Below, piece after piece: positions 1-11,663 of a DNA stretch of 64,000 bases; position 1 is the first letter of the stretch, and each line of letters begins with the position of its first letter. Source of the stretch: Nothopassalora personata (taxonomy: Eukaryota; Ascomycota; Dothideomycetes; Mycosphaerellales; Mycosphaerellaceae). Both the position numbers and the translations under genes were made by a program. Below the pieces are notes generated by a model. That model saw only the letters and a program-made list of their open reading frames with translations, was not told where the DNA came from and ran no database searches. The DNA lies in assembly GCA_033816765.1 (NCBI GenBank), contig CM066289.1, positions 4,551,073-4,615,072 on the forward strand, given 5' to 3'.

Positions 1-1
1 C

Positions 2-712
2 AATCACGCCCACAAATACTATCAGCCGTGCCAGACAGGACCAACAATCTATGACCGTCTGGGCAACCTGGTGTCGGGCGGCGCCTGCAAGGTTCGCAAC
101 CAGAATACTTGCGACTTCCGCGCTTGGGAGTCATATGGCTCTCTATTCACCTCAGCTATTCCGACAGCATTCCGTGACGTCGATGACCCGCAAGGACATG
201 GCATCATCACAGACAGCTCTTTCGACACCATTGGCGAGCTGCATGTACCGCCTGCAATGCACAACTTGAACATGCATGAGCTTAATCTGATCGAAGGCGG
301 CACGAAGGCGATGCACATCTTGCACGAGCCGGTGCGAATGGACCTTTCAGCGTTACAGCAGAACGTCGATTTCGGTGGGGTCATGGAAATCGGGTTCCGA
401 GAAGTCGACTTGGGGAGCTGGGGGGCGGAGGTGGACGCGGTGGTGGCGGTATGTCATTTTCCTTGCTATGCTTGCGCTTTTGCTGACCTGAACTTCAAGT
501 CTCCTGTTGACTGACCATCCACTCCAGGCGGCTATAGCAGTGGCGATGGTTGTTCGTCTCTCTCGAGGATTCACTCACTGAGCTGATTCTTTCTAATAGG
601 CGGCTATAGTGGCTACTATCGCCAAGCAGACAATGGCGCTCAAGTGGCGGCAGCTGATAATTACACTCCGTTTGATGCTACGACAGTACCGACCTCGACT
701 TACATCATCTAG
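2..712 (+). CDS. Arylsulfotransferase-like protein, 3' part (partial, possibly truncated gene)
   Basis: The gene enters from the left edge, so its start is missing. Frame 2 opens with NHAHKYYQPCQTGPTIYDRLGNLV, followed by a region with NMHELNLIEGGTKAMHI and GFREVDLGS. This is the pattern of the fungal arylsulfotransferase (ASST) family, a secreted or membrane-anchored beta-propeller. After GFREVDLGS the family normally continues into a VLFEW-like segment and about 200 more residues, which are absent here. Two short introns look real: 449-527 (GTATGT...CAG) and 549-599 (GTTGTT...TAG). Spliced frame 2 gives an Ala-rich hydrophobic stretch and a basic tail. Spliced frame 1 gives a Gly-rich tail ending TSTYII and a stop at 710-712. 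I cannot choose between these tails. CpA is normal here, so RIP has not touched it. The ASST assignment is from motif memory. Confidence 0.5.
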
Positions 713-1551
713 GACGCTACGCTACTAACCCATGTCCAGGTCGACGATCCCCTGATGTCTACGATCCATACCGAAGGGGATCTCGTATGGGCTCCCCCTC
801 CATCGTCAGCACGGGACTGATGGCGAAGAACTTGTCGGTTTACATATTGCCACCCACAATCCCATGCTTGGCGGGTATACCGACAGATCTCAACGTTGGA
901 CAGCACATTTTTCGAGGCAAAATTCCTGGTATTGTCACAATTCAGGAAGGGTACAATGTCTTAGTCGAGAGGATGTTCAAGAAATCTGATTATCAGCTTT
1001 TCCTGCCCGAGTGTGATCGCCCGGACCGTACTGTGGACGTGGACCACGTTAGGCGAGCTTGGAGGTGGACAAATGGAGAATTAGTCGGAATCCTCGTCTT
1101 CGAGCTGCCGGACGTCACTAATGTGAGAGGATCCGTCACATTGTATGAGCGGCAGAGCTGTTATCATGTCAGCGCCGACAAGACTCTTAAGAGGACGCAA
1201 GGCGGATGCACAGGTGGGAGAAGCGCGTTGCGAGCAAGGTGTGTGCGTGCGCGCGTGTGTGTGCAAAGGTGGTGCACTCGCAGAGACTCACCGTGTGGGT
1301 GTGATAGCCCGTGCGCCGAGCGCGGCAGGCGGGACATGGATTGGCCCCACAATCGTGAGGTGAATGAGAATAACTGCTCATGTATGTCACGTGCCAAAAG
1401 AAGTCGAAGCAAACTGGTAGACCCAATTTACCTCAGCAAGCTTAGACGCTTCTCCTCGGCTCGGGACCCTTTAGTACCGTTTAGCCAATCGGGTGATTCC
1501 GCCCTAGCGAGCCTTAGTAAAGCGTCTAAGATTGAATGGGGCTTATTTTAG
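713..1551. other. Unmutated intergenic stretch, no convincing gene
   Basis: Base composition is normal and CpA/TpG are present. One open frame (787-1551, plus) exists, but its product is compositionally erratic, runs through a GT/GC microsatellite and matches nothing I recognise, so I do not call it a gene. RIP-type sequence begins abruptly near 1552. Confidence 0.6.
1239..1264. repeat. (GT/GC)n dinucleotide microsatellite
   Basis: An alternating purine-pyrimidine run of GT with interspersed GC units, seen directly. Such runs can adopt Z-DNA, but nothing here shows a role. Confidence 0.8.
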
Positions 1552-2220
1552 TATAGCTTAAAGCTATGTAGCACTACTACTACATTTGAGTGCGCGATAG
1601 CAACCGATTACTACGCCCGGCCGAGCTCCTATAGATTTAAATAATAGCGCCGATAGTAGAGATTACGACGGCGTCGAGAACGTAACTATCCGATACCGCG
1701 TTATATACGAAGTATATCCTCGAATATAAAACCGACTTTTATATAGTTTAAACTAATATTAGCTAGTAAGCTACTAACGCCTCTTACGAGTATACTACTA
1801 CCCCTATTCGATTCTAACGATAGATTATAGCTTATCCTACGTAGGTATATCGTTATCCTACTATCGTATATACCTCCTCCTTACTCTAGGTTACTATATC
1901 CGCGTAGGCTCCGTAGTACGCGGCGGCGCGTATAGATTTTATAGTATAACCGGAGGGAATCTAATATAGTCCTCCTCTTTGTCGCTATTAGGGGCGTTAT
2001 TATCGGTATCGGAGTACTCGTCGGAGTACTCGTCTAACGATTCTTCTAACTCTATGTCTTCAAATACGTATAATAAGGAGTAGTATCGCGCGGACGGTAA
2101 TTATAGGACGTTCTAATAGGTAGTAGATGTTATTATTAATTTAATTAAAAGCGCCGAGCGTACGCTATTAAATGTAGTAGTTATGAAGGTAATAGAGTAA
2201 TATAGTAATAGAGATTAGAG
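1552..2220. other. RIP-degraded remnant, origin unknown
   Basis: CpA is almost absent and TAG/TAA are frequent. On the minus strand about 1900-2170 reads as an acidic Asp/Glu/Ser-rich stretch (LDEYSDEYSDTDNN), suggesting a dead coding region, but no family is recognisable. Element A inserted next to it at 2221. Confidence 0.4.
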
Positions 2221-2225
2221 ATATA

Positions 2226-2636
2226 TATTAGGTTTAGTTAAACCTATAATCTTACTAAGTTAACTAACGAGTTAGGTGACCTTCGTTCGATCGAGATTTG
2301 TTCTCGTTGAGTAGGAGTAGGAGGGAGAGTAGTATAAAGCAGTAGCGAGGCAGCGGTTAGGTAAGGTTATATTCTAAACAGTAAGATTCAACAGTAAGTT
2401 AAACGCTTCGAAACTATAAGGGGTTCTTAGCGTTCCTAAATATAAAGGAGACATTACTAGTCTTAGTCTTAATTACTTAATCGCTAGTAAGCGAGTAATC
2501 TCGAATTACTAAGTCGCTAGTAAGCGAGCGATCTCGAATTACTAAGTCGCTAGTAAGCGAGTAATCTCGTACGGCGCACGTAATCTCTATAGCTAATAGT
2601 TAGGCGTGCCGTCGTAGCTTAATCCGGACCGTAACA
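2226..2636 (-). repeat. Element A 3' LTR
   Basis: 411 bp, from TATTAGG to CCGTAACA. It contains three head-to-tail 33-bp units at 2471-2569, each with the foldback TCGCT-AGTA-AGCGA. It matches 9333-9743 along its whole length with scattered transitions of RIP type. Confidence 0.92.
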
Positions 2637-2671
2637 CTATCCCCCTTCTAGCCTAGCTTCGTCCCGAAGCT
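2637..2671 (-). promoter_or_regulatory. Polypurine tract and adjacent stem-loop of element A
   Basis: On the minus strand the bases before the 3' LTR read GAAGGGGGATAG, a typical plus-strand priming polypurine tract. Immediately beyond it, 2655-2671 is a perfect foldback, AGCTTCG-TCC-CGAAGCT. The same pair of signals recurs in elements I, B and C. Confidence 0.7.
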
Positions 2672-2713
2672 TATATAAGATAATATGCTATCCCCTTCTC
2701 GCCGCCTATAACG

Positions 2714-3199
2714 ATATCTTCTTCTTCTTCTAAGAATCGTCTCCGGCTCGCTAAGGAAATTAACGAACACGGTCGTCTAGTAGACCTCGCGTATAACTAT
2801 TACTTCTTTAACGGGTTATCCTATGTCGCTATAGAAGGCAACTTTTGGCTTCGGTGTTCGGAGTATATTCGTTACGGGCGTAAGTATATAAACCTATCCT
2901 AGGAGTCTCTTAATAAGACTCGGGAGGAGTACTAGAAAAGGGTCGAAAAGGATAAGGAGGAGCTTACGGAGATCTTAGTACGGTTAATGCGGGACAAGGT
3001 AATACTTCGCTAAGCGGAGGAGCGCGCGCGTAAGAAGGCGTAGTATCTAGAGGCCGAAATAGAGGCCTCTAGAGAGATTAAGGACGTCGATTATCCTACT
3101 ACCGATACGACTATTAGCCTCTCTCCTACTATATAGTCCTCGATCGACTTTATTAATAATGCGATCGACTTCTCCGTTCCCTCTAGTTCTACTAGGTAG
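2714..3199 (+). pseudogene. Antisense accessory ORF of element A (dead)
   Basis: A 162-codon frame opposite to gag-pol. The start is ATA (RIP of ATG) followed by five Ser codons, and it runs to TAG at 3197-3199 with in-frame TAG/TAA at lost Gln/Trp positions. Visible parts: a Ser/Lys N-terminus, a Cys-centred motif CSEYIRYGRKY (likely once C-x2-C...C), a highly charged alpha-helical Glu/Lys/Arg-rich middle and a Ser-rich tail. The same architecture is found in elements I, B and C. I know of similar small Cys-motif ORFs beside fungal retroelements but cannot give a function. Its position between pol and the 3' LTR means it would need its own promoter. Confidence 0.6.
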
Positions 3200-3209
3200 C
3201 CCGTTATAG

Positions 3210-6200
3210 GTATTGTCTTTCTTTAAATTCTTAGATTTTTTATTAACAATTTCGTAGGTTTTCTTTTAGTTCCTAGGTATTCTCTAATTCGTAGTATCCT
3301 TTCCATTTAATAAGGTATTGCTAACCCTTCTTATCTAGGATTCGTTCGACTTCGAATTCGTTTTCTACTTCCGGTTCGAAATAGAAGCTTTCCTAGTAAG
3401 GTGTTTCTACGTACGTAGGTTCTAATAGCGAAACATAGAACACTAGGTGGATCTTTGCGTCTTTTAGTAGCCGTAGTCGGTAGTTAACGGGTCCTCGTAC
3501 CTCTTTAACGAGAAATAGTCCGACTTTTACCTAATCTAGTTTCTTAGTCTTCCTTCTCGTTTTAAGATTCTTTATAAGGAGGTAGACCTTATCCCCCTTC
3601 TTAAGCTAAGGTACTATTTGTCGTTTCTTATTATGTCGTGTCGTAATTTTGTTTTAGTTACTATTAACCCTCTATATTAAGTTCTCGTAGATAGTCTTTA
3701 TTACCTCCGTAGTTACGATTGCCCTTTTAGCTTATGGATGTAATCCTCCTTCGCTAAATAGGTTCGGGTGCTTCCTATAGTTCGCGAAGAAGGGTATTTA
3801 GTCCGTTATCTTAGACTTATAGTTATTTAGTGCTAATTATACTATAGGTAGGAGGGTAACCTAATTATCCTATATATAGTTAATATAGTGTCTTAGGTAT
3901 TGTTCTAAGGTTTAATTCGTTCTTTCTATTTGCCTATTAGTTTACGGATAGTAGGTAGTAGATAGCTTATGCTTAATTCCGATCGCGGAAACTAAGGTTT
4001 TCTAGTAGTTAGATATAAATAACTTGTCTCTATCTATAATAAAGACCCTTAGGGATCTATAGTATCGTACGAGTCGATCGAGTACGAGGTATCCGAGTTG
4101 CTCTACATTGTACGTTTTAGATGTAGGAATAACGTGTACGTATTTTATAAGTCGGTCTACTATAACTAATATTATGTTATATTATTGTCCTATAGTTTAA
4201 TCCTAAGATATTAGTAACTTAGTAATAAAGTTGTTACGGTCCGGTACGATCGTGCACGTGGAAGAACTTCATTCGTTGGGAATAGGGACACGCGCTGCCA
4301 ATGAGCGGGCGCTCTTGTGTGACTCAGAGCAGAGCGCTCTTAGTACTCTACCGAGAGAGCAGGACAGACCGCGCCAAGACATGGCACTATATAGACGACG
4401 CTCTTTTGCAAGTAGATAGGAGCCTCGTGCTCAACTCATTTCAAGTATACACCATATACTGTTTGGGACCACTACCTTCTCAACGAGTCAGAGACATCAC
4501 TGCAAAGATCCAAGCCCAGTTGGGATAACGTACAGCGGTTCCTAACAAAAGTCTATCGTAACCTTATCCTATAGGTTTATTAGCGGCGCCCGGAATTGTA
4601 TCTCGCCGTATTTTACGTATCTTACGGCCTTGTTTTTCTAATAGTGTTCGCATCGTTTAATGTATCGTAGTACTTTCTATCGTAACTGCGGGAATGCGAA
4701 GCTCCTCTAAATAAGTTCTACTATCTTAGATGTTCCGGGGTGCCCGTAGGTTAGTCCGTCGTAATATTGTCGTATATACTCTTCTTCTCGGTCCTTCGGT
4801 ACCTAGTATTTCCCCTATACTATTAGGAATTGTTCTTCTATATCTTAAAGGACACGTACTATATTATTAAACTCCTTTATGTTAGTACTAAGGCTCCTAT
4901 TAGGATTTGCCTTAAGTACTTATTGCTATACTAGTTCTTTTCCTTCTATGTAGTCGCTTCTTCGGCTTAGTACGTCGGCCCTACTATTGTCTTTACCGGG
5001 TGTATAGCGGATTTCGAACTTATACTAACCGAGTAGTTCCGACTAGCGGTACTGTCTTCTCGTTAGCTATTTAGTCGTAGTAAAGTAAGTAAGATTCTTA
5101 TAATTAGAAAGAATCGTTAGCTTAGGTACTCCTTCCGTATATATTCTCTAGTACTATATTATAGCGACAATAGCGAGAAGTTCCTTATTATAGATGTCGT
5201 AGTTTTGTTCCGCGGGTGATAGTTTCCTTAAGTAGTAGGCTACTAGGTGTCGTTTCCCGTTATGCTCCTACGTAAGGTATGCTCTAATAGCTATATCCGA
5301 TGCATCCGTTTCGATTTAGACTTCCTTCGTACCGTCGAATAGTCAAAGCGTTAGTACTAAGGCGTATTGTTCCTTTAGTCGTTCGAATGCTAGTCATTAT
5401 ACGCTGCCCTATATCTATTTAACATCTTTCCTTATAAGCATTGTTATAGGTATTAATGTCTTTAAATAGTCCTTAATAAATTTCCGGTTATAGTTAGCTA
5501 GGCTAAGGAATAATTATACGTCCTTAACGCATGTTAGCTCTAGCTATTCTCTAATAGACTATGTCTTAGCTAGGTCGATCTAGATTCTAGTTGTACTAAT
5601 AATGAATCCTAAGAATTTAACTTCTTTCTTATAGAACTCGCATTTCTTTGGTACCGTCCGGAAACCTATTTTAGATAGTCGTTCGAGTACGTCTTAGACC
5701 TGTCGTATGTACTACGAAAGTGTCCCCTTCGTATAGATAAGGATATTATTAACATAAGCAATAACGTATACGTCTAGTAGGTCTCTTAGTGTCTCGTTAA
5801 TTAGGTCTTAGAATACGGCTAGTACATTAGTTGATCTAAAAGGCATAACTAAGAACTTATATAGTCTATATCGAGTCCTAAATGCGGTTTTCTATTCTTC
5901 TCCTTCCGCTATACGGATAGTATAGAAGGCGTCTTATAAGTCGATCTTCGTATACTAGTCTAATCCGGTTAATCTATCTTATACTTCTTCGATGTTCGGT
6001 AGTAGGTATCAGTTCTTAATAGTAATCTCGTTTAACTTTCGGTAGTCTTATACGAGTCGTAATTTCCCGTTTGCTTTTAGAATAAACATATATAGAGATG
6101 CTACGCTCGAGGTCGATCCTCGTATTCGTCCTTTCGCTAGGTTCTCCTTTAGCTATTCTCGTAGGGTTATTAGCTCTTTTTTAGACATTTAATATAGGGG

Positions 6201-9200
6201 TCCCTATAGAGGCTCTTTCCCTAGCTAAATGTTTATCTTATAGTCCTATAGTTAGTGCTTAGGTAAGGCGTCTATACCCTTTTCCTCTTTAAAGAGCCTC
6301 TTCTACTTAAGGTACTCCTTAGGGATAGTTAACTCCAAAATGTTAGTATCCTTCGATAGTACGTTAAATCTATTACTTCTAGTAACCTTATAACCCGGCG
6401 GCCCTACGCTAGTGTCTATCCCGGTCGAAGGTAGTTCTTTTATCCTTCTAGTCGGCGTAAGCTCTATTCGATTAAGCTATCTCTTTACCTTATCTACTAG
6501 CGAACGCTACCGCTACGTAGGATTAATATCGATAACGCAATCGTATTACTCGAATGTAAGTACTCCTCTTCTCTAGTTAATAGCTAGATTATGCTTTCTT
6601 AACTAAGGTATACCTAGTACAATCTTATAACTAGCTATATTAGTAACATCTAAGACAATTTCCTCGTAGTACCGTTAGATAGCTAGTAGTAACGGTATCG
6701 TCTCTCGTTCTACGCTAGGTAAGGATAATCCGTCTACCGCGATCAATTTATACCCTTCGTTCTTATATTAGGTTACGATCCCTTTAGTCCTAATAAATAC
6801 CTCGGAGGCAAAATTCCCGCTCGCTCCGGAGTTAATTATAACCCTAGTCCTATAACTATTAACGATTACTATTGTTCGGAAGACTACTATTAATGCTTAA
6901 GCTTATTATGTGTTACATAACTCCTTTTAGTCGCTTATTCCTAAGGAGTCGATCCTTTTCCCTATTCGTATATAGAACGTCGTGCTTCGTGTCTTAAGGC
7001 CTCCGCTTAAACCTAGCGCGAGCCTTTCTATATCTACACCTATCTTTAGTAACGTTCCTAGATCTTCTACATTTCTAAGTAGAGTACGCGTCCGTGTTAC
7101 ACTACGTTAGGTAATTTATTCGATATAAATGTTCCTAACGGCGTAAGGTATCTGGTACCTATTATTCGGCTTCCTATCGGTAGTCGTTCTATAATAGCGG
7201 TTACTAGCTTTTCGGTCGTCTCTATAAGTAAGTATCCCTAGGCTATGCCTCGTAGGGTGTCGAGTGTTTTGTCGAACTTAATAGAGTATAGCATTCGTCG
7301 TCCGTCTATTTTAGGTAGGAATTCTTCGTACCTTCTTTATAGGTATACGATTATGTTATATAGTTTCTTAGGTACATCGATCGTAAAGGTTAGTCGTTCG
7401 TTATCGTCGTTAGTATCGCTCTCTTCTCCTTTAGAGGAATCTTCTTCGCTTAATTCTTCTAGATCCTAGTTTTCCTCGATAGTATCTAGCCCGGTAGTTT
7501 CTTAACTTTCTCCCTATGGTTCCGGTAACTACGATCTATTCTATCCTAGGTCCTAGTTTTCTTTATCGCTTCTATCGCTATCGAAGTAGGATTCGTCGAT
7601 GTCTACTTCTCGGAGCGTAGTATTCTACCTATATGTCGCTCCTAGGGTTCCTCGTAGTTACTATAGGAAATACCCTACGCCTTCCTTAGCGGAGTAGTAG
7701 GTTTAGCACGAGTCTTAGTAATAGAAACGCTAATAAAGGGCTCCGTAACTATTTCGAGTATCTCGTTCGATCTCGTAGTTAACTCTTCTTACTATTATAC
7801 TAAGTTCTCGTTTTTCCTATTAGTAAAATCCTCTAAGCTTATCGAGTTGTACTATAGTATACATACATCTAGAGGCGAGTTCCCCGTAGGTAATCTAGAG
7901 GAAGTGTTCTAGTACTTTATTCTTCGTCGCTAGTAATAATTTACTAACCCCTTTAGTTACCTTTTAAAGTTAGTCTCGTAATAACGAGAGGCGTTCCTAG
8001 GGGTTATTCGCAATTACCTCGTTTGTCTCGATGTCCGAGAGGTCTTATTCTAGCTTTTCTAGGATTTCTTATTTTAGTTATTTAACCGTCTTTATTTCTA
8101 CGGTTTCGGTCGTCTAGTAACTTCCCGAGGTGTCTTTTATCTAGATCGTGTTAAATTAGCATGTTCCTTTAAACTGTTATAGCCGGTTCTATAACCTAAA
8201 TAGTATAGCTTCTATTAGTTACCCGTAGTATCCTCCTTGTCCTTATAAGGGGTCTAGGAGAGGTATGTTACTTCCGTTACTAACTCTCTCCTCTACTCCT
8301 CGAGTATAGTTAGTACCCCCTAGTAGTCTAACGCTACTCTCGAGTTTACTAGTTCCTCGTTATATTATGTTAAACTACTTACGGTGTACTATATTTTTCT
8401 TACCGTAGCAGTCCCTTACTATATAGCCTTCCTTACTATAGTTATAGCAAGTAAAGCTTCCTTTCGAACTCTTAGGCCCTTTCTTACCCCTATTCTTACT
8501 TCCGATCTTACGACCTTTCTCGGTAACGTCGAGTTCTATAGGCTATAGTCTATAGTATAGCTTATTATTAGGCTTATTGTTATTAAAGCTATTATAGTCC
8601 CTATTACGATTGTCGTAGCCTAGTGTAAATCCGGCTTTTCCGGATACCTTAGAGTCGTATCGTCGTTCTATAGCTCTCTCGTAGAGCTTGTCGTTAAGAT
8701 TAATCGTAACTCTAATAAGGTTACCTAAGTTATCGATTCTTCGACTATCCCGTATTAACTCGTCCTTAACGTTCTCCTTTAAGCTACGTCGGTACATAAC
8801 TTATAAGGCTTTATCGTCCTAATTGGTAAGTTAAGCGTATTCCTAGAATTTAGTAGCATACTCGGCGGTAGACGTCTTCTAAGTTAAGTGTTGTATAATA
8901 TAAACGGTAGTAGTAACCTCGTTAGAGATTCTAAAGACGCTCTTTATAGCATTCTTAAGATAGTTATAAGACGTAAAGATTCCGTTAGCGTTATCGGTAC
9001 CGTTACTATCTAAGTAGGTCTTTAGGAAGGGTTTAACCTAATACTATACTCGTCCTCTTAAGAAGGTAGTAGTAAAGATAGGCTCGAGGTTCTTAGCTAT
9101 AGAGTTAAATAAGAAGTACGTATCTATCTGAGTAACCTAAGTGTCGAACTTGTCTCGATCGCTATAGTAGAACTCTAGCTTACTAACCTTAAGGGATTTA

Positions 9201-9320
9201 TTACCTACGTAAGTAGCTAAGGTATTAATAGTATCGTTTGCGGTCCGTAGTCGGGTACCTCTATCTACTTTACTAGGGGCGGGTGTTCCCCTAGTGCTCT
9301 ATTAATCTCCTATTCTAGAG
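3210..9320 (-). pseudogene. gag-pol of element A (RIP-degraded)
   Basis: Read on the minus strand, with stops allowed at former Gln/Trp. Gag lies around 8380-9300 and includes VKDELIRDSRRIDNLGNLIR and ERAIERRYDSK (8543-8797), typical of fungal Gypsy gag. A zinc knuckle follows at about 8396-8453 (TCYNYSKEGYIVRDC, with Cys and His changed to Tyr by RIP). Reverse transcriptase is recognisable near 6030-6110 (MFILKANGKL, the segment before the DYRxLN motif), and RNase H and integrase follow toward 3210. The solo LTR at 4232-4547 interrupts the 3' half. The element is non-functional. Confidence 0.8.
4232..4547. repeat. Solo LTR inserted in element A pol, not RIP-mutated
   Basis: 316 bp beginning TGTTACGG and ending CCTAACA, with a 5-bp target duplication AAAGT at 4227-4231 and 4548-4552. 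The parallel pol copies in B (about 14,640) and C (about 57,370) lack the insert and run straight through, which fixes the borders. CpA and TpG are abundant inside, unlike the flanks, so it arrived after RIP of element A. Short open frames inside it (4231-4528) are not genes. The parent family is not otherwise seen in the window. Confidence 0.85.
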
Positions 9321-9321
9321 G

Positions 9322-9330
9322 GCGTTTAAA
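9322..9330 (-). promoter_or_regulatory. Putative self-primer binding site of element A
   Basis: On the minus strand TTTAAACGC lies 2 nt inside the 5' LTR (9333-9743). Within that LTR, 9506-9513 supplies the complementary GCGTTTAA (8 nt, a ninth pair lost). No tRNA-type TGG start is present. This matches the Tf1-type arrangement, where the 5' end of the RNA folds back to prime reverse transcription. Confidence 0.5.
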
Positions 9331-9332
9331 GC

Positions 9333-9743
9333 TATTAGGTTTAGTTAAACCTATAATCTTACTAAGTTAACTAACGAGTTAGGTAACCTTCGTTCGATCG
9401 AGATTTATTCTCGTCGAGTAGGAGTAGGAGGGAGAGTAGTATAAAGTAGTAGCGAGGTAGCGGTTAGGTAAGGTTATATTCTAAATAGTAAGATTAAATA
9501 GTAAGTTAAACGCTTCGAAACTATAAGGGGTTCTTAGCGTTCCTAAATATAAAGGAGACATTACTAGTCTTAGTCTTAATTACTTAATCGCTAGTAAGCG
9601 AGTAATCTCGAATTACTAAGTCGCTAGTAAGCGAGCGATCTCGAATTACTAAGTCGCTAGTAAGCGAGTAATCTCGTGCGGCGCACGTGATCTCTATAGC
9701 TAATAGTTAGGCGTGCCGTCGTAGCTTAATCCGGACCGTAACA
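9333..9743 (-). repeat. Element A 5' LTR
   Basis: 411 bp, TATTAGG...CCGTAACA, the partner of 2226-2636. It carries the same three 33-bp units at 9578-9676. Confidence 0.92.
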
Positions 9744-9748
9744 ATATA

Positions 9749-10507
9749 TACCTTCGAATGTAATAGTACTTATTTATATATAGGGCTACATTCGTATATA
9801 CTAAAATAGCCCTATTTAGTCTTAGACTCGCTACGTAAATTAGCGCTCCTAGCCCTCTAATTAGCTAAACGGTATAGAACCGTACTTAACGGAGCTAAGT
9901 ATATACTAGGCTAAGCTAAAGCTAATTCCTACGGCGAGTCTAAGTTTACTAAGGTAAGACCTAATGCGGAGTTACTATAAAGAGAATAAAACCCTTCTAG
10001 GCCTTAGACCTTTAAGCTTATAATTTATATACATGCCTCTATACTTAGAGCATCTTCGCTCGAGTCGATTAGACGCTTATATACCGTATATTTAGTAGAC
10101 TCTAAGTTCGAAAGCCTCGAGCCCGGTAGAAGGCATTTTAATACTTACCTATAGTATATAGCGTACTATAGCCGCCCTTTATAAGATAGATCTTCGAGGC
10201 GTGCGGTATACGTCCGGAGAGACATCTAAGCGGACTAAGTCACTTAGTAATTAACTAGAGGAGAGCTTCTTAGACGGCTTAAAGAACTAAAGAACTAAAC
10301 GGCTACTATAGAAGATAATATAAGTAGTAGCATTAAGTAACTAACTTAATCTATTTTAACTACTTACTTAATAAATTGTTCCTTTAAGTTAATTAAGTAA
10401 GGTATTAAAGTACCTAAGTAAGTAACATACGATATTGTTAGTTAAGTTAAGTAAGGAAACAAGTACGTATAAGGGGTATAAATATATATAAAGGGCCCCG
10501 TAGCCCC
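9749..10507. other. RIP-degraded DNA without recognisable genes
   Basis: Many short TTAAGTA-type motifs and no CpA. No LTR pair, conserved protein motif or RNA gene could be seen on either strand. Confidence 0.5.
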
Positions 10508-10512
10508 TTAAC

Positions 10513-10710
10513 TGTAAGGGCCGTAAGGCTATAAGGGGATGTCGTAATGTATAGCACGCCTACGATCTTCTAATCGTAGATAAACTAAAGCTTACTTTCT
10601 TCTATCGACGCTATACGCGTCTCCTAGTATACGTATGCGCGTTACGTGCGGTATGCTAAGCCGGGCATAGCCGCATTATATATAAGGGTTAGCTATAGGC
10701 TGCCCTTACA
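10513..10710 (-). repeat. Solo LTR of the element E family
   Basis: 198 bp, TGTAAGGGCC...GCCCTTACA, the reverse complement of the E LTRs at 24347-24544 and 43711-43909. The TTAAC target duplication on both sides (10508-10512, 10711-10715) shows insertion followed by LTR-LTR recombination. The terminal TG and CA are preserved. Confidence 0.9.
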
Positions 10711-10715
10711 TTAAC

Positions 10716-11663
10716 CCTATAGCCCCGTAACCCTATACCCCCGTAATCCCGGGATCCCGTAACCCCGTAACCTTATAGCCCGTATATTATAAATTAGGTA
10801 ACTAATAGCTGTATTAGTTAGGACTTAGCACATATATACTATATTATACTATTTCTATAGCTAGATAGTCTTATACCCCGTAGTAATTTATAAGGGTTAC
10901 TAATCTACCCTATCGTTTCAATCTAGAAGCTTATACTCGTTAAATACCTATATATAATAGGTTATAAGCCCGAGTGCTCCTCTACCTATTTCTTTTAAAA
11001 CCTAAATTGTTATTAAAGCTCTATTAAGGATTAGCTTACTTTACTAGTAGACCCGACCCTACATTTATTTTACGGATAACTATCTAATCGATTTAAGATC
11101 TACTATAGGACATTAGTACTTTGTATTATTACCGTAGTATAGTATCTAAAAGAGCTAGACTAGATATAGAGTTTAGAAACAATACCTCTAGTAACCTAGT
11201 AAGGTCTACTAAGGATAACTAGATACTTAGAAAAGGCGTATAGTTCTAGGTATAGAAATCTATGCTAATTAGCGCACTACTAGAGAAGAATCTAGTTAGA
11301 TATATAATCTATAAGCTAGACTAGGTTAATCTAAAGTATACTCTAAATAGGGTAGCTTATAAACAACCCTAAGATATAACTAAGAATACCTAGAATAAGA
11401 CTACTACCTAGAATAAAGCTTCTTAGGACATTACTAGTAGTGTAGGATATAAAGCTACCTATAAGCGATAGAAGAAAGAGGATATATAAGCTTTTAGCAT
11501 TATTATAGCTAGATTCGACTCTACCCTAAGGCTAAACTATAGAGATATAGACAAGTTAGCTAAGGAATTATATAATCTAATTAAGGTAATATATAAGCTA
11601 GTTATTATAATCGATCTATATAATACTCTAAAAGCAATTAGTTATATTAAATTAGATGCTATA
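10716..11663 (+). other. RIP-degraded remnant, possibly Copia gag N-terminus
   Basis: From about 11,040 the plus strand reads, with stops at former Gln/Trp, as a Lys/Leu/Ile-rich protein (LAKELYNLIKVIYKLVIII near 11,553-11,610) reminiscent of Ty1/Copia gag. The frame is cut at 11,664 by the element I LTR. The assignment is weak. 10,716-11,040 shows nothing recognisable. Confidence 0.3.

Larger units (their letters stand above)
2226..9743 (-). mobile_element. Element A: complete RIP-inactivated Ty3/Gypsy retrotransposon
   Basis: Two 411-bp LTRs (2226-2636 and 9333-9743) flank gag-pol on the minus strand, and a 5-bp target duplication ATATA (2221-2225, 9744-9748) marks a complete insertion. 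The LTR ends are RIP-altered: the canonical TG start reads TA, and the right end is TAACA. The right LTR is the 5' LTR. Order in the direction of transcription: LTR, primer site, gag, protease-RT-RNaseH-integrase, then an extra ORF on the opposite strand, a polypurine tract and the 3' LTR. A solo LTR (4232-4547) later inserted in pol. No reading frame is intact, because Gln and Trp codons are now stops. Confidence 0.92.

Noticed and set aside
787..1551. 254-codon open frame as a gene
   Set aside because: No motif, erratic composition, runs through the GT/GC microsatellite, and no intron or start context supports it.
2471..2569. CRISPR-like array
   Set aside because: Direct 33-bp units without spacers inside an LTR of a fungal retroelement; a minisatellite.
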